A stretch of DNA of 64,000 bases from Listeria booriae (GCF_000766865.1 NZ_JNFA01000029.1:124001-188000), one strand, 5' to 3'; counted from the first letter of the stretch, positions 20,049 to 31,164 are shown. Made by a program: numbers and translations. Notes: a model not told the origin generated them from the letters alone.

Positions 20049-20513
20049 ATGAGATGTCCATCATGTAAAGGCAACGGCTCACGTGTTGTTGATTCACGAC
20101 CAGCTGATGACGGCAATTCCATTCGACGACGCAGAGAATGCGAAACATGTGGCTTTCGCTTTACCACTTTTGAAAAGGTAGAAGAAAGTCCGTTAATCGT
20201 CGTGAAAAAAGATGGTGTGCGCGAAGAATTTGCCAGAGATAAAATATTGCGCGGTCTTATTCGTGCTTGTGAAAAACGACCAGTTTCCGTCGAACAATTG
20301 GAAGGCGTCGTCAATGAAGTAGAACGCGAACTGCGAAGCATTGGAGAAAGTGAAGTTTCCTCGCATTTAATCGGTGAGAAATTGATGGATAAATTAGCAA
20401 CATTAGACGAAGTTGCCTATGTCCGCTTTGCCTCCGTGTATCGCCAGTTTAAAGATATCAGTGTATTTGTAGAAGAACTAAAAGAACTCATGGATCGTAC
20501 TAAAAACGACTAG
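20049..20513 (+). CDS. nrdR: Transcriptional repressor NrdR
   Basis: NrdR represses ribonucleotide reductase genes when dATP is high. The 154-residue protein has the four-cysteine zinc ribbon CPSC...CETC at its N-terminus and an ATP-cone domain (about residues 49-139). ATG 20049, nine bases after AAGGAG, gives the family start MRCPSC. ATG 20043 is too close to the ribosome-binding site. It sits ahead of dnaB-dnaI, as in Bacillus, linking nucleotide supply with replication initiation. Confidence 0.95.
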   Translation: MRCPSCKGNGSRVVDSRPADDGNSIRRRRECETCGFRFTTFEKVEESPLIVVKKDGVREEFARDKILRGLIRACEKRPVSVEQLEGVVNEVERELRSIGESEVSSHLIGEKLMDKLATLDEVAYVRFASVYRQFKDISVFVEELKELMDRTKND

Positions 20514-20527
20514 AAAGGTGAGAAAAC

Positions 20528-21922
20528 GTGGCAGAATTTTGGATGGAGTTACAGCCAGTAGATAGTTATCAAGTCAAAGCAAGCGGTATACTATCACCGA
20601 ACGACCGCAAAATCTTGACATTTCTGTATCAGCCTTTGATGGGCGCAGAATGCTTGGCGCTATACGATACGCTGACAACAGAAGTCGAAGAAAATCGCCT
20701 TTGGTCGGAAAGTCATAGTCATACGCAGTTGCTAAATCTGCTCGGGATTAGTCTGTCCAACTTGTTTCAAGCACGTTTGAAGCTGGAGGGGCTAGGCTTG
20801 TTGCGCAGCTTTGTTCGCACAACCGGCGAGTCCCGCCATTACATATATGAAATCGCAGCACCACTTTCGCCAGAACAATTTTTCTCCGACGGCCTGCTAA
20901 ACATTTATTTGTACAGCAAAATTGGGAACGCGCAGTATCAGCGTTTACGCCGTTTTTTCTCTGATGAACCGCGGGAAGAAATCGGTTTTGATGAAGTGAC
21001 GCGATCATTTCAAGATGTTTTTGAGACATTTAACGGTAGCGAATTACCAGTGAGTGCCCCAGAAATCGGCGAGCCAGTAGGACGTGCGGCATCACAAGGC
21101 ATTTCTTTGGACGATAAAAGCTTTGATTTCTCGGTAATGTTGCAAAGTTTGTCGCCGACGATGCTATCCCGACAAGCGATAAACGAGGAAGTACGCGCTT
21201 GTATCTTGAAATTGCATGCGATTTACGCGATAACAGAGCTTGATATGGTGCATTATTTATATCGTTCCGTGCAATCTGATGGCTCACTAGACCTAGATTA
21301 CTTACGAAAAATCGTTCGTGATGGTTACCAATTGCAGAACCAACGCTTGCCAGAACTTAAAGTAAGAACCGAGAAACCCGTAGTAAACAAAGAGCAACCA
21401 CACGTATCAAGACCAGAAGACACCGCTGACATTGAAGCACTTCAGGCTTACCTTGATACCATCACTCCTTATCAATTATTAGTCGACATAAGCGAGGGTG
21501 CAGTTCCCGCCGAAACTGATTTAAAAACGGTCGATGAAGTCATGACACAGCAAAACTTACCAATTCCAGTCATGAATGTCCTCATCGAATACGTCTTACT
21601 CCGCCTAGACGGGAAAATCGCCAAGAACTTCATGATGACCATAGCGGCTCATTGGAAACGCAAGAAAATCCAAACCGCAAAAGAAGCGATGGAACTTGCT
21701 TGGGCAGAACATGAGAAATACAAGAAACTCCAAGAAGAAGGCACAAAAGCAACCCCTGCAAACAATCGCAAATTTAATAAAACTGGAAGAAAAGAAGTGC
21801 TACCAGACTGGTTTGACAAAGAAGAAGTGGCTCCCGCACAGCAAGCGATGACAACGCGCGAGAAATCAACACTCGACAAACAAGTAGCCGAAATGAAAAA
21901 ACGACTAAAAGAAGGTAGGTGA
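20528..21922 (+). CDS. dnaB: Replication initiation and membrane attachment protein DnaB
   Basis: Firmicutes DnaB is a helicase-loading cofactor that works with DnaD and DnaI at oriC and in restart; it is unrelated to E. coli DnaB. It is 464 residues long, with an N-terminal winged-helix half and a DnaB/DnaD-type C-terminal domain (about 300-400) ending in a basic tail. The start is GTG 20528 after AAAGGTG. It overlaps the upstream region of dnaI, whose ATG lies six bases beyond this stop. Confidence 0.9.
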   Translation: MAEFWMELQPVDSYQVKASGILSPNDRKILTFLYQPLMGAECLALYDTLTTEVEENRLWSESHSHTQLLNLLGISLSNLFQARLKLEGLGLLRSFVRTTGESRHYIYEIAAPLSPEQFFSDGLLNIYLYSKIGNAQYQRLRRFFSDEPREEIGFDEVTRSFQDVFETFNGSELPVSAPEIGEPVGRAASQGISLDDKSFDFSVMLQSLSPTMLSRQAINEEVRACILKLHAIYAITELDMVHYLYRSVQSDGSLDLDYLRKIVRDGYQLQNQRLPELKVRTEKPVVNKEQPHVSRPEDTADIEALQAYLDTITPYQLLVDISEGAVPAETDLKTVDEVMTQQNLPIPVMNVLIEYVLLRLDGKIAKNFMMTIAAHWKRKKIQTAKEAMELAWAEHEKYKKLQEEGTKATPANNRKFNKTGRKEVLPDWFDKEEVAPAQQAMTTREKSTLDKQVAEMKKRLKEGR

Positions 21923-21927
21923 CACGT

Positions 21928-22851
21928 ATGGATAAAATCGAACGAACACTAGGCCAATTATTTCAAGGCCGCGACTTTGAAAAACAATACGAGGCGTTAA
22001 AACAGCAAGTTTTCGCCTATGAGCCAGTCAAAGCATTTTTACAAGAAAATCAGTCCGATTTAAATGAACAAATCGTCAACCAAAACCTATCCAAACTATA
22101 TGAATTCATGACAGAACATCAAAAATATCAAGACAAACAAGATACCTTAATGCCTGGCTATGCACCAAGGCTTAGCTTGGACGGAGAATACATCACCGTG
22201 ACATATTATCCAACAGAAGAAAAAATCCAAGCAGACCGCCAGCGTGCCATCGAAAAACGAATCCGTTCGCTATACATGCCAAAACAAATCATGGAAGCAA
22301 CATTAGACGACTTCACAATCGATAACGAATCGCGTAGCGCTGCCTTTTTATCAGCCGGCGAATTTCTAAGCACATACCAACAAGGCGCGACAGGCATGCA
22401 AAAAGGGCTGTATATTCACGGTAGTTTCGGTACAGGAAAATCATTCTTACTTGGCGCTATAGCAAAAGATTTGGCACTAAAAGGCGTCTCTTCCACATTG
22501 GTGTATCTACCAGAATTCATGCGCGAAATCAAGCAGTCCATTGCAGATAACAGTGTCGGCGAGAAAATCCAATTTGCCAAAGAAACGGATATTTTGATGT
22601 TAGACGATATCGGTGCAGAATCCATGACAACATGGACCCGCGATGAAGTCCTTGGCGCGATTTTGCAATTTAGAATGCAAGAAGAACTACCCACATTTTT
22701 TTCTTCCAATTACAGCATGGAGCAACTAGAAACCCACTTGATGTTCTCCAATAACGGTAACGAAGAACGAATGAAAGCACGCCGAATCATGGAGCGAATT
22801 CGCTACTTGGCAACAGAAGTAGAATTGGACGGCAGAAATCGGCGCTATTAA
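21928..22851 (+). CDS. dnaI: Helicase loader DnaI (cysteine-free)
   Basis: DnaI is the AAA+ ATPase that loads the replicative helicase DnaC in Firmicutes. I prefer ATG 21928 (after AGGTGA) over GTG 21919, giving 307 residues. The ATPase part is clear: Walker A GSFGTGKS (about 171-178), Walker B ILMLDDIGAES and sensor FFSSN. The N-terminal domain (1-110) should hold the zinc site known from B. subtilis DnaI, but the whole protein has no cysteine. The region aligning with the zinc ligands reads TEHQKYQDKQDTLMPGY and YYPTEE. The domain is therefore probably metal-free here. Context with dnaB supports the identity. Confidence 0.93.
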   Translation: MDKIERTLGQLFQGRDFEKQYEALKQQVFAYEPVKAFLQENQSDLNEQIVNQNLSKLYEFMTEHQKYQDKQDTLMPGYAPRLSLDGEYITVTYYPTEEKIQADRQRAIEKRIRSLYMPKQIMEATLDDFTIDNESRSAAFLSAGEFLSTYQQGATGMQKGLYIHGSFGTGKSFLLGAIAKDLALKGVSSTLVYLPEFMREIKQSIADNSVGEKIQFAKETDILMLDDIGAESMTTWTRDEVLGAILQFRMQEELPTFFSSNYSMEQLETHLMFSNNGNEERMKARRIMERIRYLATEVELDGRNRRY

Positions 22852-22869
22852 TTTTTTTAGTAGAAAAGC

Positions 22870-22898
22870 TTGCCATTTCACAAAATCCGTTTTATAAT
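22870..22898 (+). promoter_or_regulatory. thrS promoter
   Basis: TTGCCA (22870-22875) and TATAAT (22893-22898) with 17-base spacing, just before the T-box leader. Confidence 0.75.
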
Positions 22899-22904
22899 AC
22901 TAGT

Positions 22905-23160
22905 AATGATGAAACAAGTATTGATAAGGACAACATTTTATTCGAGTCTGATTCACAGAGAAGGAGGCATTGCTGCGAACCTCCCAATTAGCCAATAAAG
23001 TGACCCCCTTTGAACTTTCCATTCGAAATTTGAGTAGTTTGGAACGGATCACACCGTTATATGTGACAAGAGTAGAACTTTTTTATCGTTCTTAAATCTT
23101 GGGTGGAACCACGTGTTGAAAGACTCGTCCCTTGCATAAGCTTGGGATGGGTCTTTTTTT
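22905..23160 (+). ncRNA. T-box riboswitch controlling thrS
   Basis: The leader contains the T-box core GGGTGGAACCACG (23101-23113). It is followed by a terminator stem (23121-23131 pairing with 23144-23154) and a run of seven T. The base after TGG is A, which should pair with a U discriminator as expected for tRNA-Thr. A stem I region precedes it, with a distal hairpin GGAGG..CCTCC. ACC at 23003-23005 is the likely threonine specifier, although I did not fold the stem fully. Uncharged tRNA-Thr would favour the antiterminator and thrS transcription. Confidence 0.9.
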
Positions 23161-23217
23161 GTTCCCGAGCCGTAAAGTCCGCGTTTCGTCAAAAAATTGA
23201 AGAAGGAGTCGAAAAAA

Positions 23218-25140
23218 ATGAAAATTACATTTCCAGATGGTGCAGTAAAAGAATTTGAGGCCGGCGTCTCAACAGCAGACATTGCAGCATCAATCAGTCC
23301 AGGTCTTAAGAAAAAAGCGTTAGCAGGTAAAGTAAACGGAACGCTGGTAGACCTAGTGACACCAATCCATGAAGACGCAAAAATCGAAATTGTGACTCCC
23401 GACCATGAAGACGCATTACAGATTTTGCGACATAGTTCGGCGCATTTACTAGCCCAAGCACTAAAACGCTTATATCCAGACATCACTTTTGGCGTTGGTC
23501 CAGCAATCGATTCAGGTTTCTACTACGACGTGGATACAGAAGTAGCTATCAGCGAAGAAACATTCCCAGTCATCGAAAAAGAAATGCAAAAAATTATCCG
23601 CGAAAACTTACCAATCACTCGAGAAGAAGTATCGCGTGAAGAAGCTATCAAACGATTCAAAGCCATCGGTGACAACTACAAACTAGAGCTAATCGAAGCA
23701 ATTCCAGCCGATGAAACAGTAACAATCTACACACAAGGCGAGTTCTTTGACTTATGTCGCGGTATTCACGTGCCATCTACAGGCAAAATTCAAGTATTCC
23801 AATTGCTAAGCGTTGCAGGAGCCTACTGGCGCGGCGATAGCAATAACAAGATGTTACAACGCATTTACGGTACTGCATTCTTCGACAAACAAGGCTTGAA
23901 AGAATTTTTGCGTATGCAACAAGAAGCGAAAGAACGCGATCACCGCAAATTAGGTAAAGAACTAGAACTATTTACAAACAGTCAAGAAGTTGGCCAAGGC
24001 TTGCCGCTGTGGCTTCCAAAAGGCGCGACAATCCGCCGCGTTATCGAGCGCTACATCGTGGATAAAGAAGAACGCCTAGGTTACAACCACGTCTACACAC
24101 CAATCATGGCAAACGTAGAACTATACAAAACAAGCGGTCACTGGGATCACTATCACGAAGACATGTTCCCAACTATGAAAATGGACAATGAAGAACTAGT
24201 TTTGCGTCCAATGAACTGTCCGCACCACATGATGATTTACAAAAATGATATTCACAGCTATCGTGAATTACCAATCCGTATCGCCGAACTTGGCATGATG
24301 CACCGTTACGAAATGAGTGGCGCACTATCAGGCTTACAACGTGTTCGCGGCATGACTCTAAACGACGCACACGTATTCGTTCGTCCAGACCAAATCCAAG
24401 ATGAATTCAAACGTGTAGTAGAGCTAGTCCTAGCAGTTTACAAGGATTTCGATATTACCGACTACAGCTTCCGTCTAAGCTACCGCGACCCAGAAAACAC
24501 AGAGAAATATTTCGATGACGACGCGATGTGGGAAAAAGCACAAGGTATGCTAAAAGATGCCATGGACGATATGGGCTTAGAATACTACGAAGCAGACGGC
24601 GAAGCAGCTTTCTACGGACCAAAACTAGACGTTATGGTAAAAACAGCAATCGGCAAAGACGAAACATTATCTACTGTCCAACTTGACTTCCTATTACCAG
24701 AACGTTTCGACCTAACTTATATCGGCGAAGATGGCGAGAAACATCGTCCAGTCGTTATCCACCGTGGTGTCGTATCCACAATGGAACGCTTCGTTGCTTA
24801 CTTGATTGAAGAGTACAAAGGCGCATTCCCAACATGGCTTGCTCCAGTACAAATGGAAATCATCCCAGTTAGCATTGACGCTCATTTAGAGCACAGCAAA
24901 GCCCTACAAGACAAACTGGTATACGCTGGTTTCCGTACAGAAATCGACGAACGCAATGAAAAATTAGGATACAAAATTCGTGAAGCACAAACTAAGAAAA
25001 TCCCATATGCACTCGTAATTGGCGATCAAGAAGTAGAAAACAACACAGTCAATGTACGTAAATACGGCGAAAAAGATTCAGAAACATTACCATTAGACGA
25101 ATTTATCGCTCGTGTACAAGCAGAAGTCTCCCAATTATAA
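23218..25140 (+). CDS. thrS: Threonyl-tRNA synthetase
   Basis: ThrS charges tRNA-Thr. The start is ATG 23218, nine bases after AAGGAG, giving 640 residues. Domains in order: TGS (1-62, beginning MKITFPDG), the editing domain with [11 protein letters not shown] (about 72), the class II catalytic core with zinc-binding RPMNCPHH and [15 protein letters not shown], and an anticodon-binding domain (from about 540). The gene is preceded by its own T-box leader and followed by a strong terminator, so it is monocistronic. Confidence 0.97.
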   Translation: MKITFPDGAVKEFEAGVSTADIAASISPGLKKKALAGKVNGTLVDLVTPIHEDAKIEIVTPDHEDALQILRHSSAHLLAQALKRLYPDITFGVGPAIDSGFYYDVDTEVAISEETFPVIEKEMQKIIRENLPITREEVSREEAIKRFKAIGDNYKLELIEAIPADETVTIYTQGEFFDLCRGIHVPSTGKIQVFQLLSVAGAYWRGDSNNKMLQRIYGTAFFDKQGLKEFLRMQQEAKERDHRKLGKELELFTNSQEVGQGLPLWLPKGATIRRVIERYIVDKEERLGYNHVYTPIMANVELYKTSGHWDHYHEDMFPTMKMDNEELVLRPMNCPHHMMIYKNDIHSYRELPIRIAELGMMHRYEMSGALSGLQRVRGMTLNDAHVFVRPDQIQDEFKRVVELVLAVYKDFDITDYSFRLSYRDPENTEKYFDDDAMWEKAQGMLKDAMDDMGLEYYEADGEAAFYGPKLDVMVKTAIGKDETLSTVQLDFLLPERFDLTYIGEDGEKHRPVVIHRGVVSTMERFVAYLIEEYKGAFPTWLAPVQMEIIPVSIDAHLEHSKALQDKLVYAGFRTEIDERNEKLGYKIREAQTKKIPYALVIGDQEVENNTVNVRKYGEKDSETLPLDEFIARVQAEVSQL

Positions 25141-25149
25141 GTAAAGAAG

Positions 25150-25180
25150 AAAGGTTCTCCCATTCACGGAGAGCCTTTTT
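25150..25180 (+). terminator. Terminator of thrS
   Basis: AAGGTTCTCC (25151-25160) pairs with GGAGAGCCTT (25168-25177) around a seven-base loop and runs into T residues. Confidence 0.88.
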
Positions 25181-25242
25181 GCTTAATTTGGCTAATTCCG
25201 TTATACTTAAAAAAGAATTATTTTAAATAAAGGTGGACAATA

Positions 25243-25827
25243 ATGAATATAAATAATGTAGAACTTGTAATTAGCGCTGTTTGGAAAGAACAGTATCCAG
25301 AAGGAGATTTACCCGAATTTGCACTTGCTGGCCGATCGAACGTTGGGAAGTCATCATTTATCAATACGATGATTCGCCGCAAAAGCATGGCTCGCATTTC
25401 ACAAAAGCCCGGCAAAACGCAAACATTGAACTTTTATAAAATCGAGGATTCCTTTTATTTTGTCGACGTTCCCGGTTACGGTTTTGCGAAAGTCTCGAAG
25501 AAAGAACGCGAGAAGTGGGGCGAAATGATCGAGACATATATGACAAGCCGTACTCAGTTAAAGGCAGTCATTCAAATTGTGGATTTGCGCCATAAACCAA
25601 CAGAAGACGACTGCACCATGTACGAATTCTTGAAATACTACCAAATTCCAGTAATCGTCATTGCAACGAAAGCTGACAAAATCCCACGAAGCAAATGGCA
25701 CAAAAACATGAAAGTTGTCAAAGAAACACTCGATTTTGATCCAGAAGACGGATTTGTCATGTTCTCATCCGAAACAAAGATGGGCAAAGAAGAAGCGTGG
25801 GAACTTATCGAAAAAGCAATGCAGTAA
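25243..25827 (+). CDS. engB: Ribosome-assembly GTPase EngB (YsxC)
   Basis: EngB is an essential GTPase for late 50S ribosomal subunit assembly. The 194-residue protein is a single TRAFAC-class G domain: G1 GRSNVGKSS (about 30), G3 DVPGYGFA, G4 TKADK and G5 FSSET. ATG follows AAAGGTGG. It sits between thrS and hemA; in Bacillus, too, ysxC is next to hemA. Confidence 0.96.
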   Translation: MNINNVELVISAVWKEQYPEGDLPEFALAGRSNVGKSSFINTMIRRKSMARISQKPGKTQTLNFYKIEDSFYFVDVPGYGFAKVSKKEREKWGEMIETYMTSRTQLKAVIQIVDLRHKPTEDDCTMYEFLKYYQIPVIVIATKADKIPRSKWHKNMKVVKETLDFDPEDGFVMFSSETKMGKEEAWELIEKAMQ

Positions 25828-25853
25828 CCAGCTAGAATTCACAAGCGAACAAG

Positions 25854-25882
25854 TTGGAACCACTCTAAAAAAGTGATAAAAT
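25854..25882 (+). promoter_or_regulatory. Promoter of the hem operon
   Basis: TTGGAA (25854-25859) and TAAAAT (25877-25882) have 17-base spacing, with TGA before the -10. Confidence 0.6.
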
Positions 25883-25916
25883 GAACTTTGCATTCAATAA
25901 ACAAGGAGGCATCTTA

Positions 25917-27233
25917 ATGTACATTCTCTCTGTAGGGTTAAACCATACGAGCGCACCAATTGAAATTAGAGAACGACTTGCTTTCCATACCGAAGAAGAG
26001 GAAATGGCATTAGTTTCCTTGCATCAAGAAAAAAGCATTTTAGAAAACGTTATTATCTCAACCTGCAATCGGACGGAAATATTTGCGGTTGTGGACCAGC
26101 TTCACACCGGACGTTACTATATTAAACGATTTTTAGCTAATTGGTTCCAAATGGATATGCAATTATTGGAGCCTTATTTGCTGTTTTTTGAAGAAGAAGC
26201 GGCTGTAAAACATATTTATCGCGTAACGAGCGGACTCGATTCCCTTATTATCGGTGAAACACAAATTTTAGGCCAAGTAAAAGAGGCTTTCTTAAGTGCG
26301 CAAACCATTGGCACAACAGGAACAATTCTAAATCAACTACTTCGCGATGCAATCCATTTCGCCAAAAACATGCATCATACCACCAAAATTAATGAAAATG
26401 CCGTTTCCATCAGCTATGCAGCAGTGGAAGTCGTCAAGAAAACACATGCTGACGTTTCCAATAAAAAAACAGTTGTCATCGGTGCTGGGAAAATGGGGAC
26501 TCTGGCTATTCAAAATATGACTGGCGCTAAAATCACAGATATCACGCTCGTAAACCGTACAGATCAGCGCGCCAAAGAAACAGCGCAACAGCTAGGCATT
26601 CAGTGGCGTTCCAATCAAGAACTAGCAGCAGAAATCCAAGAAGCAGAAATTATTATCACATCAACCTCAGCCGCAGCGCCGATTATTTCGAAAGAAGCCA
26701 TTACGAACATCATGGCGACACGTGAGAAACCACTGACCCTTGTTGATATCGCTTTGCCGCGTAATATTGAAGCATCATGTGCAGACGTTCCCAATGTAAC
26801 ATTGTTTGATATTGACGACCTAGGCGACGTTATCCAAGAAAATACCGAGCAACGCCAAGCCCTAGTTGCAGAAATTGAGCAGCATCTAGATTTGGCCTGT
26901 GCGCAATTTTTTGAATGGGAAAAACAACTAGGCGTGGTACCAATCATCAAAGAATTACGCCAAAACGCGCTAGATATCCAAGCTGAAACAATGGTGAGCT
27001 TAACAAATAAACTACCAAATCTAACGGACCGCGAACAAGTCATCATTGGCAAGCACATGAAGAGCATCATTAATCAACTATTGAAACAGCCAGTCTCCGA
27101 ACTAAAGGAAATGGCAACAAACGAAGATGCCGCATCCCAAATTGAACTGTTCCAAAAAATATTTCATTTAAAAGACAATGAGGAAGAAATAGCACCTCAA
27201 ATAACGACAGAAAAAGTTGGTGAAAAAGCATGA
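25917..27233 (+). CDS. hemA: Glutamyl-tRNA reductase
   Basis: HemA reduces glutamyl-tRNA to glutamate-1-semialdehyde, the first and usually regulated step of haem synthesis. ATG 25917 follows AAGGAGG and gives 438 residues. The catalytic cysteine is in ISTCNRTE (about 50). An NADPH-binding Rossmann domain follows (VIGAGKMG, about 186), then the dimerisation helix. It starts the five-gene operon hemA-hemC-hemD-hemB-hemL and overlaps hemC by four bases (ATGA). Confidence 0.96.
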   Translation: MYILSVGLNHTSAPIEIRERLAFHTEEEEMALVSLHQEKSILENVIISTCNRTEIFAVVDQLHTGRYYIKRFLANWFQMDMQLLEPYLLFFEEEAAVKHIYRVTSGLDSLIIGETQILGQVKEAFLSAQTIGTTGTILNQLLRDAIHFAKNMHHTTKINENAVSISYAAVEVVKKTHADVSNKKTVVIGAGKMGTLAIQNMTGAKITDITLVNRTDQRAKETAQQLGIQWRSNQELAAEIQEAEIIITSTSAAAPIISKEAITNIMATREKPLTLVDIALPRNIEASCADVPNVTLFDIDDLGDVIQENTEQRQALVAEIEQHLDLACAQFFEWEKQLGVVPIIKELRQNALDIQAETMVSLTNKLPNLTDREQVIIGKHMKSIINQLLKQPVSELKEMATNEDAASQIELFQKIFHLKDNEEEIAPQITTEKVGEKA

Positions 27234-28162
27234 CTCGGAAAATAATCGTTGGTTCAAGACGTAGCCAACTTGCATTAACACAAACAAAATGGGTGATTTC
27301 TAAGCTTCAAGTACAGTTTCCAGAAGTGACTTTTGAGATTGAAGAAATCGTTACAAAAGGCGATCGAATTCTAGATGTAACATTAAGTAAAGTTGGTGGA
27401 AAGGGCTTATTTGTGTCGGAAGTCGAAGATGCCTTACTCGATAAACGCATTGACTTTGCTGTACATAGCATGAAAGACGTTCCATCCGAATTAGCAGCAG
27501 GTTTAGTAATTGGCGCAATTCCAAAACGTGAAAATCCACTGGACTGTCTTATTTTTAAAACAGCCACTGATTTAGAAAACCTGCCAGAAGGTGCGATTGT
27601 AGGAACGAGTAGCCTAAGGCGCGCTGCCCAGTTACTTCATATTCGTCCTGATTTGCAAATGAAGCCAATTCGCGGGAACATCGATACACGTCTACGAAAG
27701 CTTCAAGAAGAAGATTTTGACGCTATTGTTTTAGCTGTAGCAGGATTGAAACGAATGGATTGGCTAGATAAATTACAACACCCGTATGTCTTTTTAGACG
27801 AACAAACTTGTCTGCCGGCAGTTGGTCAAGGAGCGCTTGCAATCGAATGCCGCGACGGGGACACTTTTGTTCAAGAAATACTGCAAACACTGCAAGATGA
27901 CGAAACAAGTAACGCGGTCATAGCCGAACGAACATTGCTAAAAGCACTAGACGGCGGTTGTGAAATCCCAATTGCAGGTTACGCGACTATCAAAAATAAT
28001 GAAATAACACTAAGAGGCATTGTAAGCTCTGTAGACGGACAGATTTCTCATCAAATCAAAGAATCCGGCCAAAATCCCCATGAACTCGGCCTGAAAGTAG
28101 CTCAGAAACTGATTGACTTAGGAGCTAAAGAAATTATCCAAGGACTCCGTAATAATGGCTAA
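27230..28162 (+). CDS. hemC: Porphobilinogen deaminase (hydroxymethylbilane synthase)
   Basis: HemC joins four porphobilinogens into hydroxymethylbilane on a covalent dipyrromethane cofactor. The protein has 310 residues. It starts with VGSRRSQLALTQ. The cofactor-binding cysteine is in GGCEIPIAGYA (about 243), and the catalytic Asp region is VHSMKDVP. Its start overlaps the hemA stop and its end overlaps hemD by eight bases, so the operon is tightly coupled. Confidence 0.96.
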   Translation: MTRKIIVGSRRSQLALTQTKWVISKLQVQFPEVTFEIEEIVTKGDRILDVTLSKVGGKGLFVSEVEDALLDKRIDFAVHSMKDVPSELAAGLVIGAIPKRENPLDCLIFKTATDLENLPEGAIVGTSSLRRAAQLLHIRPDLQMKPIRGNIDTRLRKLQEEDFDAIVLAVAGLKRMDWLDKLQHPYVFLDEQTCLPAVGQGALAIECRDGDTFVQEILQTLQDDETSNAVIAERTLLKALDGGCEIPIAGYATIKNNEITLRGIVSSVDGQISHQIKESGQNPHELGLKVAQKLIDLGAKEIIQGLRNNG

Positions 28163-28856
28163 GCATGTCTTGTTGACACGTGAAAAAGCTAAAAACCAGC
28201 CATGGGCAGACATTCTGCGGGAAGCAGGATTTCAAGTTTCAGAAGTTCCAATGATTGAAACGGTGGCCAAGGAAATGAGCTGCGAAGCGGACGATTACGA
28301 CTGGATTATTTTCACAAGCGCTAATACGGTTGATCACTTCTTGCGCACCAATCAGCTAAGCCCCAACATCCACATAGCCACGATAGGCGCAAAAACAACA
28401 GAAGCCCTGCAAAAAAGAAATTTCACAGCACACTTCCAACCGAGCGCATATACAACCGATGTTTTCATCGAAGAATGGCTAGACTTAAAATTACAAAATC
28501 AGAAAATCCTACTACCTAAAAGTGATAAATCCCGAAATGAAATTGCCCAACAGCTCACTAAGAAAGGGCATGAAGTCACAGAAATAATTAGTTACGAAAC
28601 AAAATTACCAAATGAAGCCAAGCAAATGCTATCTCGTGCATCAAAGGAGCACCCAATTGATATTGCTATTTTTGCGAGTCCCTCTGCGTGGCATCATTTT
28701 TTAGCATGTTATACAAGAACTATTTCAGAGATAGAAATCGCCTCGATTGGACCTGTGACGACTCAAGCGATACATGATTCTGGATATGATGTATTTTATG
28801 AGGCAGAGGTTTATACGATGCAATCACTATGCGAGCAATTAATAAGGAGGAATTAA
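28155..28856 (+). CDS. hemD: Uroporphyrinogen-III synthase
   Basis: HemD cyclises hydroxymethylbilane with inversion of ring D. The family is poorly conserved. This 233-residue protein shows the expected features: two alternating alpha/beta lobes, [11 protein letters not shown] in the first and [13 protein letters not shown] plus [11 protein letters not shown] in the second. Context between hemC and hemB makes the call secure. Confidence 0.93.
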   Translation: MAKHVLLTREKAKNQPWADILREAGFQVSEVPMIETVAKEMSCEADDYDWIIFTSANTVDHFLRTNQLSPNIHIATIGAKTTEALQKRNFTAHFQPSAYTTDVFIEEWLDLKLQNQKILLPKSDKSRNEIAQQLTKKGHEVTEIISYETKLPNEAKQMLSRASKEHPIDIAIFASPSAWHHFLACYTRTISEIEIASIGPVTTQAIHDSGYDVFYEAEVYTMQSLCEQLIRRN

Positions 28857-28857
28857 G

Positions 28858-29841
28858 ATGTTAGACAAGCATTTTGACAGACACCGTCGTTTAAGAAGCA
28901 GCGCTACAATGCGTGACCTTGTACGCGAAACGGTGCTACATAAAGAAGATTTGATTTATCCAATTTTCGTGAAAGAAGAGAACACGCCAAAATCCGAAGT
29001 AACATCTATGCCAGGCGTTTACCAATATCCACTACATGAACTTGAAAGCGAAGTAAAAGAACTACTCGACTTAGGAATCAAGGCTGTGATCCTTTTCGGG
29101 CTCCCAGATGATAAAGATGACGTAGGTTCAGGAGCTTATCACCAACACGGGATTGTTCAAGAAGCAACGCGAGTTATAAAAAAATTGGCCCCAGAGATGC
29201 TCGTTATTGCAGATACATGCCTTTGTGAATTCACGGATCACGGACATTGCGGTGTTATCAAAGAAGGTTCTGTGCTAAACGACGAGTCACTAGAACTGCT
29301 TAAAAAAACTGCGGTTAGCCAAGCTGAAGCGGGTGCAGATATTATTGCCCCATCTAATATGATGGACGGTTTTGTAAAAGTTATCCGTGAAGGTCTAGAC
29401 GAAGCCGGATTCTATGATATTCCAATAATGTCTTATGCGGTTAAATATGCCTCTGCTTTTTACGGACCATTCCGCGAAGCTGCCAATAGTGCCCCACAAT
29501 TCGGCGATCGAAAAACATATCAAATGGATCCCGCTAACCGTCTAGAAGCACTCCGTGAAGCAGCAAGCGATGAAAAGGAAGGCGCCGATTTCTTAATCGT
29601 CAAACCATCACTTTCTTACATGGATATTATTCGTGACGTGCGCAATCAAACGAATCTCCCTGTAGTTGCATATAACGTAAGCGGTGAGTATGCCATGGTT
29701 AAAGCAGCAAGCGCTAACGGCTGGATTGACGAAAAACGCATAGTCTTAGAAATGTTAACAAGTATGAAACGTGCAGGTGTCAGCTTGATTATTACCTATT
29801 TTGCAAAAGATGTTGCGACTTATTTAAGGGAGGATGCATAA
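28858..29841 (+). CDS. hemB: Delta-aminolevulinic acid dehydratase (porphobilinogen synthase)
   Basis: HemB condenses two 5-aminolevulinate molecules to porphobilinogen. The 327-residue TIM barrel has the cysteine-rich zinc site [14 protein letters not shown] (about 118-131). Its two Schiff-base lysines are in [10 protein letters not shown] and FLIVKPS. The start is one base after the hemD stop, with AAGGAGGA upstream inside hemD. Confidence 0.97.
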   Translation: MLDKHFDRHRRLRSSATMRDLVRETVLHKEDLIYPIFVKEENTPKSEVTSMPGVYQYPLHELESEVKELLDLGIKAVILFGLPDDKDDVGSGAYHQHGIVQEATRVIKKLAPEMLVIADTCLCEFTDHGHCGVIKEGSVLNDESLELLKKTAVSQAEAGADIIAPSNMMDGFVKVIREGLDEAGFYDIPIMSYAVKYASAFYGPFREAANSAPQFGDRKTYQMDPANRLEALREAASDEKEGADFLIVKPSLSYMDIIRDVRNQTNLPVVAYNVSGEYAMVKAASANGWIDEKRIVLEMLTSMKRAGVSLIITYFAKDVATYLREDA

Positions 29842-29843
29842 AT

Positions 29844-31130
29844 ATGAGACAGTTTTCCAACTCAATAAAAGCCTTTAAAGAAGCAAATAAAGTGCTACCT
29901 GGTGGCGTAAATAGCCCTGTACGAGCGTTTAAATCAGTAGATGCCGATCCTGTTTTTATGAAGCAAGGAAAAGGAGCATACTTAACAGATATTGACGGAA
30001 ATGAATATATTGACTATGTCTTATCATGGGGGCCATTGATTTTAGGTCACGCAAATGAGAATGTCGTAAAAGCAGTAACCGATGCGGTAGCACTTGGAAC
30101 GAGTTTTGGAACGCCAACAGAAATTGAAACAGAATTGGCGAAATTAGTCGTTGAACGCGTACCGTCTGTAGATATCGTTCGTATGGTTTCGTCTGGAACC
30201 GAGGCGACAATGAGTGCAATTAGACTAGCTCGTGGCTATACGAAACGAAATAAAATTCTAAAATTTGAAGGAAGTTACCATGGACACGGTGATTCACTTT
30301 TGATAAAAGCAGGTTCAGGCGTTGCTACACTAGGTTTACCAGACTCTCCAGGCGTTACGCCAGGTCTTGCAGCAGATACTATTGCCGTTCCATATAATGA
30401 TTTAGAAACAGCTCAACTTGTATTTGAAAAATATGGCGAAGAAATCGCAGCTATTATTGTAGAACCAGTTGCCGGAAACATGGGTGTTGTTCCGCCAATC
30501 GAAGGCTTCTTAGAAGGGCTTCGCGAAGTGACAACGAAATATGGTAGTCTTCTAATTTTTGACGAAGTAATGACTGGATTCCGAGTTGATTTCTATAGTG
30601 CGCAAGGCCTTTACGTGGTTACTCCAGACATCACTTGCCTAGGAAAAGTAATCGGTGGCGGCTTGCCAGTTGGAGCCTATGGTGGTAAAAAAGAAATAAT
30701 GGAACACATTGCACCAGCCGGAAATATATATCAAGCTGGAACACTATCTGGTAATCCAGTTGCGATGAACGCTGGTTTTGCAACATTAAGCCAATTAACA
30801 CCACACCATTATGACGCTTTCAGAGCTCGCATCGACCAAATGGAAGAAGGTCTAACCATACTCTCAGAACAATATGAAGTTCCATTATCTATTAATCGCG
30901 CAGGGTCTATGTTCGGATTCTTCTTCACAGATCAAAAAGTAATCAATTATGACACAGCGAAAACATCAGATTTAGCTTATTTCGCTAACTACTACCGTGA
31001 AATGTTACAAAATGGTATCTTCTTACCACCTTCACAATTTGAAGGACTATTCATTTCAACAGAACACACAGAGGTAGAAATAGCGAAAACCCTAGAGGCA
31101 ATCGAAACTTCTATGAAAGCACTACGTTGA
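29844..31130 (+). CDS. hemL: Glutamate-1-semialdehyde 2,1-aminomutase
   Basis: HemL converts glutamate-1-semialdehyde to 5-aminolevulinate using pyridoxal phosphate. The 428-residue class III aminotransferase has [12 protein letters not shown] for the cofactor Asp and [14 protein letters not shown] with the lysine. It follows hemB by two bases and closes the operon. Its last codons overlap the -35 of the valS promoter. The operon thus covers glutamyl-tRNA to uroporphyrinogen III, with genes for later haem steps elsewhere. Confidence 0.97.
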   Translation: MRQFSNSIKAFKEANKVLPGGVNSPVRAFKSVDADPVFMKQGKGAYLTDIDGNEYIDYVLSWGPLILGHANENVVKAVTDAVALGTSFGTPTEIETELAKLVVERVPSVDIVRMVSSGTEATMSAIRLARGYTKRNKILKFEGSYHGHGDSLLIKAGSGVATLGLPDSPGVTPGLAADTIAVPYNDLETAQLVFEKYGEEIAAIIVEPVAGNMGVVPPIEGFLEGLREVTTKYGSLLIFDEVMTGFRVDFYSAQGLYVVTPDITCLGKVIGGGLPVGAYGGKKEIMEHIAPAGNIYQAGTLSGNPVAMNAGFATLSQLTPHHYDAFRARIDQMEEGLTILSEQYEVPLSINRAGSMFGFFFTDQKVINYDTAKTSDLAYFANYYREMLQNGIFLPPSQFEGLFISTEHTEVEIAKTLEAIETSMKALR

Positions 31131-31155
31131 CGACTACCGCTTTATTTGATACAAT
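31127..31155 (+). promoter_or_regulatory. valS promoter
   Basis: TTGACG (31127-31132, overlapping the hemL stop codon) and TACAAT (31150-31155) have 17-base spacing. Confidence 0.7.
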
Positions 31156-31164
31156 AAACCCATT

